From NCBI RefSeq assembly GCF_001401805.1, contig NZ_LKDW01000018.1, positions 1-64,000 of the forward strand: a stretch of 64,000 nt of DNA, given 5' to 3'. The translations under genes and the position numbers were made by a program. The notes beneath the pieces were generated by a model. It had not been told where the DNA came from. It saw only the letters and a program-made list of their open reading frames with translations, and made no database searches. Of the stretch, positions 35,636 to 42,802 are shown one piece after another; position 1 is the first letter of the stretch; the number at the start of each line of letters is the position of its first letter. Origin of the DNA: Pseudoalteromonas sp. P1-25 (GTDB lineage Bacteria; Pseudomonadota; Gammaproteobacteria; Enterobacterales; Alteromonadaceae).

Positions 35636-37168
35636 ATGTCGGCAGAAAAAACCCACCTAGAAATTTGTAACTTAACAAAAGAGCAGTATCCGCAAATTAA
35701 GACCTTAATGGATCAGGCTTACCCTGATTTAGGTGGCGCGTGGCCAAGCCATACTATTTTTAGATTGATAGATCAGTTTCCTGAAGGGCAAATAGGCATA
35801 GTGGATGATGGCGTGCTGGTGGGCATAGCACTGAGCGTGCAAGTTGATTACACGCGTTTTTCAAACCCGCATACGTACGAAGACATAGCCGATGGCCACG
35901 ACCGTGTATTTAGTGACTCCGACGGCGATGCGCTATACGGTTTAGATGTAGCCATTAGCGAAACCCACCGAGGCATGCGCTTAGGGCGCAGGTTATACGA
36001 TGCTCGTAAAGAATTGTGCCGCCAATATAACCTACGGGCAATTTTAGCCGGTGGGCGTATTCCGCGTTATTACAATCACAGCAGTGAAATGACGCCAATG
36101 GAATACATTGAAAAAGTTGACCAAAAAGAGCTTTACGACCCAATTTTAAGTTTTCAACTCTCTAACGATTTTCAGGTAAAGCGGTTACTTAAAAAATACC
36201 TGCCAGAGGATCAAGAGTCTGTAGGTTACGCCACGTTACTTGAGTGGAATAACATAATGTATGAACCAACCGATACAGTACTCGAATCGACTAAATCGAT
36301 TGTGCGGGTAGGTGCGGTGCAATGGCAAATGCGTTGTGTTGAGTCGGTTGAAGAGCTACTTAAACAAGTGGAATACTTTGTCGATACAGTCTCTGATTAT
36401 AAAAGTGACTTTATTTTATTTCCGGAATTTTTTAATGCGCCACTTATGGGGCTTACCGAACAAAGTAATCAAACTGAGGCTATTCGCTATTTAGCTGAGT
36501 ACACCGAAACGTTTAAAAACGCCATGTCGCGCATGGCAATAGAGTACAACGCTAATATTATTACTGGCTCTATGCCCCTTGCCGAAGACGATAAAATTTA
36601 TAACGTCAGTTACTTATGCCACCGAAGCGGTAAAATAGACGAGCAGCGCAAAATACACATCACCCCGCATGAGCAAAATGACTGGGTGATTCAAGGCGGC
36701 GACAAAATTGCCGTGTTCGATACCGATGCTGGGCGTGTGGGTATTCAAATTTGTTATGATGTAGAGTTTCCTGAGCTTTCGCGTATTTTAGCCAAGCAGG
36801 GGCTTGATATACTTTTTGTACCATTTTGGACCGATACTAAAAATAGTTATTTACGGGTTCGTCACTGTGCGCAAGCGCGCGCAATCGAAAACGAATGTTA
36901 CGTGGTTATTGCAGGTTCAGTGGGTAACTTACCTGAGGTAGAAAGCTTAGACGTACAGTACTCACAATCAGCTGTACTAACACCATCAGACTTTTCGTTT
37001 CCGCACGATGCAACATTAAATGAAGCCACACCTAATACCGAAATGTTATTATTTAGCGACCTTGATATGGATAAGCTAAAAATTCTTCATAGCGAAGGGA
37101 CAGTGCGCAATTTAAAAGATCGCCGCGAAGATTTATACGACGTAATTTTGAAAAAGAGAGATGTTTAA
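35636..37168 (+). CDS. GNAT acetyltransferase-nitrilase fusion (carbon-nitrogen hydrolase)
   Basis: ATG 35636 follows AAAGGAGTTGTGT and yields 510 residues. The first 200 form a GNAT domain (acetyl-CoA loop ISETHRGMRLGRRLYDARKE near residues 105-124). Residues about 220-500 form a nitrilase-superfamily amidase with the triad Glu264 (LFPEFF), Lys339 (QRKIHITP) and Cys373 (QICYDVEFPE). Such fused proteins are widespread in marine bacteria; the amide and the acetylated product are unknown. It is followed, with a one-base overlap, by a Gdx/SugE-type exporter. This suggests the substrate or product is a small nitrogenous cation such as a guanidino or amine compound; that is inference. Confidence 0.88.
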   Translation: MSAEKTHLEICNLTKEQYPQIKTLMDQAYPDLGGAWPSHTIFRLIDQFPEGQIGIVDDGVLVGIALSVQVDYTRFSNPHTYEDIADGHDRVFSDSDGDALYGLDVAISETHRGMRLGRRLYDARKELCRQYNLRAILAGGRIPRYYNHSSEMTPMEYIEKVDQKELYDPILSFQLSNDFQVKRLLKKYLPEDQESVGYATLLEWNNIMYEPTDTVLESTKSIVRVGAVQWQMRCVESVEELLKQVEYFVDTVSDYKSDFILFPEFFNAPLMGLTEQSNQTEAIRYLAEYTETFKNAMSRMAIEYNANIITGSMPLAEDDKIYNVSYLCHRSGKIDEQRKIHITPHEQNDWVIQGGDKIAVFDTDAGRVGIQICYDVEFPELSRILAKQGLDILFVPFWTDTKNSYLRVRHCAQARAIENECYVVIAGSVGNLPEVESLDVQYSQSAVLTPSDFSFPHDATLNEATPNTEMLLFSDLDMDKLKILHSEGTVRNLKDRREDLYDVILKKRDV

Positions 37169-37485
37169 TGGCATGGGTTTATTTAGTCATTGCAGGCCTG
37201 CTTGAAATAGGCTGGCCAATTGGTTTAAAGGTATCGCAAAACCCGGATACTCGTTGGCAAGGTATTGCAATGGCAATTGCATTTATGGTGGCCAGTGGCT
37301 TTATGCTATGGCTTGCACAAAAGCAAATATCAATGGGGACGTCTTATGCCGTATGGACTGGAATAGGTGCTGCGGGGACGTTTTTAGTGGGTATATTATT
37401 TTACGGGGATGCAGCCACGTTTGGCCGCATTGCAGGTGTGCTGATGATTATTTGCGGTGTGATAACGCTAAAAATCAGCTCTTAA
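37168..37485 (+). CDS. gdx: SMR-family transporter, Gdx/SugE type
   Basis: The 105-residue protein has four helices and Glu13 (VIAGLLEIGWPIGLK), the essential proton/substrate-coupling glutamate of the family. GTSYAVWTGIGAAGTFLVGI is the signature of the Gdx (SugE) subgroup, which exports guanidinium and related cations in exchange for protons. The ATG shares its A with the TAA stop of the upstream fusion gene (TAATGG), so the two are translationally coupled. No guanidine riboswitch was recognised upstream. A drug-efflux role typical of EmrE/QacE is less likely from sequence. Confidence 0.9.
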   Translation: MAWVYLVIAGLLEIGWPIGLKVSQNPDTRWQGIAMAIAFMVASGFMLWLAQKQISMGTSYAVWTGIGAAGTFLVGILFYGDAATFGRIAGVLMIICGVITLKISS

Positions 37486-37532
37486 AAAGAGCGCTTAACA
37501 CTTGCTTTAAAAGTTATAAGCAGCTTTACAGT

Positions 37533-37561
37533 AGCGCAGGTTTATAAGCCTGCGCTTTTTT
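37533..37561. terminator. Terminator between gdx and the DMT gene
   Basis: AGCGCAGG (37533-37540) pairs with CCTGCGCT (37549-37556), followed by TTTTT on the plus strand. It ends the rightward operon and lies close to the convergent DMT stop. Confidence 0.85.
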
Positions 37562-37567
37562 ATGTTC

Positions 37568-38446
37568 TCAATTTGGTAGCATCACCAAAATAGCGGCAAT
37601 GGCTATTAAAATTAAGCCCGCGGTATCTTGCTTTTTAAGTGGCTGTTTTAACCAAAGTACGGCTATTAGCATGGTAAAAAATACCTCTACCTGACCAAGC
37701 GTTTTAACATACGCCACGTGCTGTAAACTCATTGCGCTAAACCAGCCAATAGAGCCTACACAACTAAAAATACTAATTGCTGTTGTAATGCCTTTATATT
37801 GCCAAAGTTTACTAAGAGTTTGTGGCTCTTTTAGTAATAAATAGCCAAGTAATATAAGCGTTTGTAGGCTTATTACAAACAGTAAAACCCATGCAGCCGA
37901 GTGCGGAAATAACAACCCTGAATTTAAACTTGCTTCGCGTACCCACAGCGATGTAAGGGCAAAGCTGGTACCACAGGCAAGGCCAAGTAATGCTGTTTTA
38001 GCATCAAAGCGTTTTACGCTGGTTATACCGCTAAGTAAAAGCACCGCAATAGCGCCTAAAAATACCCCAAGCCAACCAAGTAGGCTAAGCGCAGAGCCAA
38101 AAAACAACACTCCTAAAATAGCCGCGACTAACGCCTCACTTTTAGCAAGGCCTGCACCTATGGCGTAATTGTTCATTTTAAACAGCTTTACCATTAAACC
38201 CGTGGCGAGTATTTGCATAACGCTTGCGCCAATAATAAAACCCCAAAAGGCATTATTAAAGGTAGGCATGGTCGTGTCTTGATATTGATATAAGCCATAC
38301 AAATACACTGCAGCAATAGGGCCGGCTAAAATAAAACGCGAAAGGGTTACGCCAGCTACACTTGCATGTGTGCTTAATTTACTTTGCAGGGCATTTCGCC
38401 ATGCTTGCATAAAGGCGGCTAAAAAAGTGAAAAAGATCCAGGTCAT
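37568..38446 (-). CDS. EamA/DMT-family transporter
   Basis: The 292-residue protein has about ten membrane helices and two EamA-like repeats. The N-terminus MTWIFFTFLAAFMQAWRNALQ and the segment GLAKSEALVAAILGVLFFGSALS in the first half are characteristic of a DMT subgroup distinct from the one at the left of the window. The second half ends with FFTMLIAVLWLKQPL. The substrate is unknown. It is transcribed alone, convergent with gdx. Confidence 0.85.
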   Translation of the reverse strand: MTWIFFTFLAAFMQAWRNALQSKLSTHASVAGVTLSRFILAGPIAAVYLYGLYQYQDTTMPTFNNAFWGFIIGASVMQILATGLMVKLFKMNNYAIGAGLAKSEALVAAILGVLFFGSALSLLGWLGVFLGAIAVLLLSGITSVKRFDAKTALLGLACGTSFALTSLWVREASLNSGLLFPHSAAWVLLFVISLQTLILLGYLLLKEPQTLSKLWQYKGITTAISIFSCVGSIGWFSAMSLQHVAYVKTLGQVEVFFTMLIAVLWLKQPLKKQDTAGLILIAIAAILVMLPN

Positions 38447-38601
38447 GGGGGTCGTCGGTAAAAAAATAAGGTCTATAAATTAACAATCTTTAGTTATTAA
38501 AGCGATGCATTAAGGGTGATAGTGAATATTCCTCACCTGCGACATTATGCCGCACTGCTTTATAGGTAAACTTAGCTATAGTAAGAGTGATGTTATTGTT
38601 T

Positions 38602-38643
38602 AGCCGCCTGCGTATGTCATAAAACGTATAGGCGGCTTTTTTG
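38602..38643 (+). terminator. Orphan intrinsic terminator (possible small RNA end)
   Basis: GCCGCCT (38603-38609) pairs with AGGCGGC (38630-38636) around a 20-base loop that can fold further (GTAT/ATAC-type pairs), followed by TTTTTTG. No rightward gene precedes it, since the DMT gene upstream runs the other way from 38446. So it ends either a small RNA starting somewhere between about 38450 and 38560 or a leader of the MAPEG gene. A ten-codon frame starting at ATG 38591 overlaps it, with weak support. Confidence 0.6.
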
Positions 38644-38701
38644 TGTATGTGTGTTATATGTATTGGTTAAATAACTAGGTTCTAAAATAAGAGAATACAT
38701 T

Positions 38702-39085
38702 ATGACGACATTAGTAGTATGCGCATTACTTGCTGTATTAATGCCTTATTTTGCAAAAATACCTGTAGCCGTTGCGATGGCAAAGCTCGGTCGGTATGAC
38801 AATAAACATCCGCGTTCGCAACAAGCAAAACTAACAGGCTTTGGTGCGCGGGCGCTCGCGGCACATCAAAATTGTTTTGAATCACTTGCAGTGTTTGCCG
38901 TTGCTATTGCGGTGGTATTGGAAACTAACTCGGTAAATGCCGTAACCGAAACCTTGGCGGTGACCCATATAGTTTCGCGTACTTTATATTGCATTTTTTA
39001 TTGGCTGAACCTAGATATTATACGTTCACTCGTATGGTTTATTGGTTTAGGCACTGCCATTGCCATGATTGTAATGAGTATCTAA
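38702..39085 (+). CDS. MAPEG family membrane protein
   Basis: The 127-residue protein has four helices. The family motifs are KLTGFGARALAAHQNCFESLAVFA in the middle, containing the Arg/Asn/Glu cluster, and VTHIVSRTLYCIFYWLN. MAPEG proteins include glutathione transferase-like membrane enzymes; bacterial members are mostly uncharacterised. Start ATG 38702 follows AAGAGAATACATT. An orphan terminator 60 bases upstream may separate it from a small transcript. The gene is convergent with the blaR-type gene. Confidence 0.88.
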   Translation: MTTLVVCALLAVLMPYFAKIPVAVAMAKLGRYDNKHPRSQQAKLTGFGARALAAHQNCFESLAVFAVAIAVVLETNSVNAVTETLAVTHIVSRTLYCIFYWLNLDIIRSLVWFIGLGTAIAMIVMSI

Positions 39086-39100
39086 TTTTATTGTTAAAAC

Positions 39101-39137
39101 CACAAAGCAAGCGGCCTAAAAGGGCGCTTGCTTTGTG
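39101..39137. terminator. Perfect 13-bp hairpin between convergent genes
   Basis: CACAAAGCAAGCG (39101-39113) and CGCTTGCTTTGTG (39125-39137) are perfectly complementary around an 11-base loop. It separates the MAPEG and BlaR-type genes. T-runs are short on both sides (TTGTATT and GGTTTTAAC), but the stem is strong. Confidence 0.7.
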
Positions 39138-39158
39138 CTCTTGTATTACTCAATAGCA

Positions 39159-40370
39159 TTAATGGGATACTTTAATTCGCTCTATTAAATCAGTATTAGC
39201 AACCTTGTTGTTTATGGCAAAATCGAGCTGTACAAGTACATCATTAAACCCTGCCTCAGAGATTTTATATTCCCACTTCGCCAGCGCTTCTTTAGCTGAT
39301 TTATCAAAAATGCCCGATGGCTTTGATTGAATGACACTAATATTTTTTGTTCTGCCATTGGCAGCAATATCGTATTTTAACACCACTGAGCCACTAATAC
39401 CTTGTTGGGCGGCTTTAGTAGGGTAGCGTGGCTCAATGCGAATTATGGGTGAAATATGATCTTGTTTGGCACCTTGTGCTTGCGGTTGCTTTGCAATAGC
39501 GAGGGCACTTAACATAGTTGCGGCCACAAGCAGTATGCCACCTTTGGCAAGGCGAGAGTGAGTGCCACTGTGCTTTATATTGGTAAGTCGTTGTAACATG
39601 GTTTTTTTATCTCCGTAGTGTGAATAAGCCATTAGACCAGCGGGCGTTGTTGCCGCGCAGTTAACTAAGGCTTTGCTGTATAAAATGTGTTGGTGTGTGG
39701 TTTTATTCGCAAGTACCCGTTCATCACAAGTCAGCTCTTGTAAGCGCCTACAACTTGCGTACGCCATCCAAGCGAGCGGATTAAACCATAATAAAATAGT
39801 AGCCAGTAACAGCAGGGCATTTATTAAGTTATCTTTGCGTTTTATGTGCACAGTTTCATGCTCTAAAATAAGCGCTAAAGAGGCTTTATCAAATTGGGTC
39901 TTGTAATTGCTGGGCAGTACAAGCTTACTTTTAAATATACCCACCACCATTGGTGTGGCTGCATATTGACTGGCATAGGTTTTAATACCAGTGGCAAGAC
40001 TGTGCTCTAGGTGCGTTAGTTCAGTTAGCTGCAGGCTTTTAACAAAACGTGTATGTGTAATAAAACTGGCTATTAATAACCCCATAGTAATAAGTACATA
40101 CATGAGTGCCCAGCTAATCCCCATTTCATGAGAAAAGGGCTGGTTAGGGGTAATTAAGTAATGGCTAATATTGCTATTTTGCAGTGGTTTTATCGCATTG
40201 GGTAAATTAGCAATAACTAATCCTGCAGGTACTAACCACGCTAACTTGTATACAAACCGCGCGCCAAGGGTTTTTAAACCAAATCGCTCGAGTAAAATAA
40301 ATCCACAAAACAAAATACTTAATAATAGTTGCTGTTCAATCAACCAATTAAATCCAGTTTGAATAACCAT
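39159..40370 (-). CDS. BlaR1-like M56 metallopeptidase with C-terminal TonB domain
   Basis: The 403-residue protein has about four membrane helices and a zinc-peptidase motif HETVHIKRKDN (HExxH). This is the peptidase part that in BlaR1/MecR1 triggers loss of the repressor. The usual penicillin-binding sensor domain is absent. Instead the last 95 residues (IEPRYPTKAAQQGISGSVVLKYDI, later AKEALAKWEY) form a TonB C-terminal domain exposed to the periplasm. The gene follows the BlaI-type regulator by nine bases. The input is therefore unlikely to be a beta-lactam bound covalently; an envelope or transport signal is possible. Confidence 0.9.
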   Translation of the reverse strand: MVIQTGFNWLIEQQLLLSILFCGFILLERFGLKTLGARFVYKLAWLVPAGLVIANLPNAIKPLQNSNISHYLITPNQPFSHEMGISWALMYVLITMGLLIASFITHTRFVKSLQLTELTHLEHSLATGIKTYASQYAATPMVVGIFKSKLVLPSNYKTQFDKASLALILEHETVHIKRKDNLINALLLLATILLWFNPLAWMAYASCRRLQELTCDERVLANKTTHQHILYSKALVNCAATTPAGLMAYSHYGDKKTMLQRLTNIKHSGTHSRLAKGGILLVAATMLSALAIAKQPQAQGAKQDHISPIIRIEPRYPTKAAQQGISGSVVLKYDIAANGRTKNISVIQSKPSGIFDKSAKEALAKWEYKISEAGFNDVLVQLDFAINNKVANTDLIERIKVSH

Positions 40371-40379
40371 GTTAATCCC

Positions 40380-40754
40380 TTACTTTTGGTTTTTTTCCCA
40401 CTCATCAATGACTTTTTTAAGCTCATTTATGTCTTGCTGAGAAAGCTGCTCCGATTTAGCAAACCCGCTTACCAGCGGCGCTATGCGGCCACTAAAAAAG
40501 CGCTCTATAAAGTTTTGGCTTTCTTTTAGGGTGTAGTCGGCGCGCTCCATACAGGGAGTATAAATATATTGGCGACCGTCCTTTTCAAAGGTCAGTGCGC
40601 CTTTTTTAACTAATCGACCTAGAAGGGTTTTAATGGTTTTTTCGTGCCATTGTTTGTCATCGCTTAAACGCTCAATAATTTGGCTGGCGGTTGCTGGGTA
40701 ATTAATCCAAAGTGCATCAAGCACGTCGAATTCTGCTTTTGATAACTCAATCAT
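40380..40754 (-). CDS. BlaI/MecI/CopY-family transcriptional repressor
   Basis: The 124-residue protein has the BlaI winged helix (LSKAEFDVLDALWINYPATASQI, then WHEKTIKTLLGRLVKKGAL, and GRQYIYTPCM). The C-terminal half is the dimerisation region, ending with LSQQDINELKKVIDEWEKNQK. In the family, the partner M56 peptidase relieves repression by triggering cleavage. Two TACANNTGTA boxes lie directly upstream, so autoregulation of the pair is strongly suggested. No beta-lactamase gene follows. Any other targets would carry the same box. Confidence 0.93.
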   Translation of the reverse strand: MIELSKAEFDVLDALWINYPATASQIIERLSDDKQWHEKTIKTLLGRLVKKGALTFEKDGRQYIYTPCMERADYTLKESQNFIERFFSGRIAPLVSGFAKSEQLSQQDINELKKVIDEWEKNQK

Positions 40755-40764
40755 TTTTATTGCC

Positions 40765-40800
40765 TACAAATGTAATCTTTAAGTTAAGACTACACCTGTA
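40765..40800. promoter_or_regulatory. Two cop-type boxes upstream of the BlaI-like gene
   Basis: TACAAATGTA (40765-40774) and TACACCTGTA (40791-40800) both fit TACANNTGTA, the box bound by BlaI, MecI and CopY repressors. Both are embedded in the wider match CTACANNTGTAATCT. Their starts are 26 bases apart, and they lie 11-46 bases ahead of the repressor ATG, where they would cover its promoter. Confidence 0.8.
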
Positions 40801-40856
40801 ATCTGTTTTTGCAAGGTTATTTTTTAACTTTTTATAGGTAATTAAGCGACTAGGTA

Positions 40857-41549
40857 TTAGATATTTGAAATATCTGTTTTATTAATTTGTATGTAGTGGT
40901 TTTCAGGTAGGTTTAGGTTTGAGAGGGCGAGTTCGCTAAATTGCACTCTAAATAAATCAATCACTTTAAAGCCGCAGTAATGCGCCATTTTACGTATTTG
41001 CCTGTTAAGGCCTTGTTTTAAAATAATACTAAATTGGTTGTCAGCTATTTTAGTGACTTCACACGGTAAGGTTACTTGTTTATCGATAGGGATTCCTGCG
41101 GCCATTTTTTCACAAAACGCGTTATCAATAGGCTTATCTACCGTGACTAAATAACGTTTAGGCTGGTGGAAGTCTGGGTGAATAAGTTGATTACAAAAAC
41201 CACCGTCGTTGGTCAAAACCAGCAAGCCACGAGAGTCTTTATCTAATCGGCCAATGGGGTAAACCCGGGTGAGGGTGGGTAAATGGTGAATTAGGCTGGC
41301 AGGGTCATTTTCATTTAATTTGCAGTCAATACCTACAGGTTTGTGGTACGCAAAATAAACCAAACCGGCTGGCCCTTTAACTGCTTGGCCATTAACTACT
41401 ACGTCGTCTTGCTCATTAACGTGATCTATGTGATTAGCAGGGCGATTATTGACCATTACTACCCCGTCATCTATTAAGCGCGATGCTTGTTTTCGTGAGC
41501 ACACACCAGCGTGAGCAATGTATTTAGCGAGTCGAATTTTATTGCTCAT
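40857..41549 (-). CDS. rluF: RsuA/RluF-type pseudouridine synthase
   Basis: The 230-residue enzyme has an N-terminal S4 RNA-binding domain (RLAKYIAHAGVCSRKQASRLID). The catalytic domain follows, with VYPIGRLDKDSRGLLVLTNDG, in which the first Asp is the nucleophile. KRYLVTVDKPID and QGLNRQIRKMAHYCG (with Asn) look more like RluF, which modifies 23S rRNA U2604, than RsuA or RluE. It lacks the long basic C-terminal tail of E. coli RluF. The choice within the family is moderately sure. Confidence 0.8.
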   Translation of the reverse strand: MSNKIRLAKYIAHAGVCSRKQASRLIDDGVVMVNNRPANHIDHVNEQDDVVVNGQAVKGPAGLVYFAYHKPVGIDCKLNENDPASLIHHLPTLTRVYPIGRLDKDSRGLLVLTNDGGFCNQLIHPDFHQPKRYLVTVDKPIDNAFCEKMAAGIPIDKQVTLPCEVTKIADNQFSIILKQGLNRQIRKMAHYCGFKVIDLFRVQFSELALSNLNLPENHYIQINKTDISNI

Positions 41550-41639
41550 AAGCTTAAAAGGCAGTGATGTAATAATTTGATCGCGATTATAGCAAAGGTG
41601 CGTATCTATAAGGTTACTTTTTATTAAAAGGCGATTGTT

Positions 41640-41945
41640 ATGGGTATGAAATTTTCTGAGCTAAAAAAGCACGAACCATTACAAAAAGTGGTGGCGCACT
41701 CCCTTGAAATGGCGCTCTATCAGGTGTCTGTCATTGTAAATAACGTAGAGTATTACGTTACTGAAGAGAATGGCGAATTTGTAAAAGCGCTCAGTCCGCT
41801 GCATATTCAAAAGCGGTTTGAAAACATAGCTTACGCCGAAATGGTGCTGCGACACACTAGTGCCTACGATGAAATGTGCGGCCAACCCGAAAAAACAACA
41901 AGTAATTTGCTTGAAGTACCTTATGGAAAAAACAACCTGTTTTGA
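41640..41945 (+). CDS. DUF6482 family small protein
   Basis: The 101-residue protein has a compact alpha/beta region (ALYQVSVIVNNVEYYVTEENGEFV) and a helix (SPLHIQKRFENIAYAEMVLRHTSAYDEM), matching small proteins grouped as DUF6482. The function is unknown and it lacks signal or membrane segments. AAAAGGCGATTGTT precedes the ATG at 41640; a second ATG two codons later is possible. It is divergent from the pseudouridine synthase gene and starts 41 bases ahead of a GNAT gene on the same strand. Confidence 0.7.
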   Translation: MGMKFSELKKHEPLQKVVAHSLEMALYQVSVIVNNVEYYVTEENGEFVKALSPLHIQKRFENIAYAEMVLRHTSAYDEMCGQPEKTTSNLLEVPYGKNNLF

Positions 41946-41986
41946 TAGAGCTAGTTTGCTAGTATCTGCTCTTTTAAGGGCGGTAC

Positions 41987-42394
41987 ATGTATCAATTACA
42001 AGCAGATAATACCGATGCGTTAAATTCAGCGCTTCGCACAAAAATAGTTGAGTTTAACGGGCAACATTTTGACGCCCCTAAAGTGCCATTAGGCTATAAA
42101 TTTTTAGATGAAAAAGGCTGTTTAATTGCCGGCGTGAGTGGTTCCGTGTTTGGTAATTGGCTAATGATTAACTGGCTTTGGTGTAGCGATACTGCTCGGG
42201 GCAAGGGGTTAGCTGGCAAGCTTTTAAATGCGCTTGAACTTGCAGCTATTGAGCTTGGTGCCAACATTGCACAGCTCGACACGCTTGATTTTCAGGCCAA
42301 GCCATTTTATGAAAAACGCGGATATGTGGTTAAGTATCAGCTTAACAACTACCCGCATTCTGGTACGCGTTATTTTATGGAAAAAACGCTTTAA
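41987..42394 (+). CDS. GNAT family N-acetyltransferase
   Basis: The 135-residue protein is a single GNAT domain. The acetyl-CoA loop is represented by CSDTARGKGLAGKLLNALELAA (residues about 63-84), and QAKPFYEKRGYVVKYQLNNYP is the usual C-terminal helix and strand. The substrate is unknown. It probably shares a transcript with the DUF6482 gene 41 bases upstream. It is convergent with the HopJ-like gene, with only 14 bases between stops. Confidence 0.85.
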   Translation: MYQLQADNTDALNSALRTKIVEFNGQHFDAPKVPLGYKFLDEKGCLIAGVSGSVFGNWLMINWLWCSDTARGKGLAGKLLNALELAAIELGANIAQLDTLDFQAKPFYEKRGYVVKYQLNNYPHSGTRYFMEKTL

Positions 42395-42408
42395 TTGAGC
42401 TGTTTATA

Positions 42409-42765
42409 TTACTTTGCTTTTAGCGGCTCACAATCAAAGCTCAGCCCTAAAAATGGCGTCGTTTCTGGCGCTAACATAAATGTACGAATGTTCATGTGGT
42501 CATCGCCTTTAGGGTTTTGTAGTACGTCCTCGCGGTAAAACTTACCAAAACAATCTAAGGTATTTTGTTTGCTTAAATCGTTTAATTTAGCAAATGCAAA
42601 AATTTTGCAAGACCCGTTGTTTTCACTTGCTGAGCTAAGTAAGCCGTGGTTATTAAATCCACACGCAGTAAAATCGTAATTAGCTTCTATCACCGCCATG
42701 GTATCGCTAAATTGTATGCTTTTAGGGTTGCCTGCAAGTTGCTGTAAAAAGTCGTTTAATAACAT
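42409..42765 (-). CDS. HopJ-family protein
   Basis: The 118-residue protein contains GFNNHGLLSSASENNGSCKIF near residues 37-57 and CFGKFYREDVLQNPKGDDHMNIR near residues 71-93 (shown here in family-defining parts), typical of the HopJ type III effector family. The name comes from plant pathogens, but the family is widespread in free-living marine bacteria. No type III secretion genes are present in the window, so effector function is doubtful; a cytosolic housekeeping role is more likely. It is last in a leftward line after the secreted hypothetical gene. Confidence 0.82.
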   Translation of the reverse strand: MLLNDFLQQLAGNPKSIQFSDTMAVIEANYDFTACGFNNHGLLSSASENNGSCKIFAFAKLNDLSKQNTLDCFGKFYREDVLQNPKGDDHMNIRTFMLAPETTPFLGLSFDCEPLKAK

Positions 42766-42802
42766 GATTGCCCTTTTTTAACAGAAGATTCAAGGAGAAA
42801 AA

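Noticed and set aside
32355..40754. A possible beta-lactam resistance island (penicillin acylase, MBL fold, BlaI/BlaR)
   Set aside because: The genes are in separate units, the BlaR-like protein lacks the penicillin sensor, and the MBL protein has only generic fold features.
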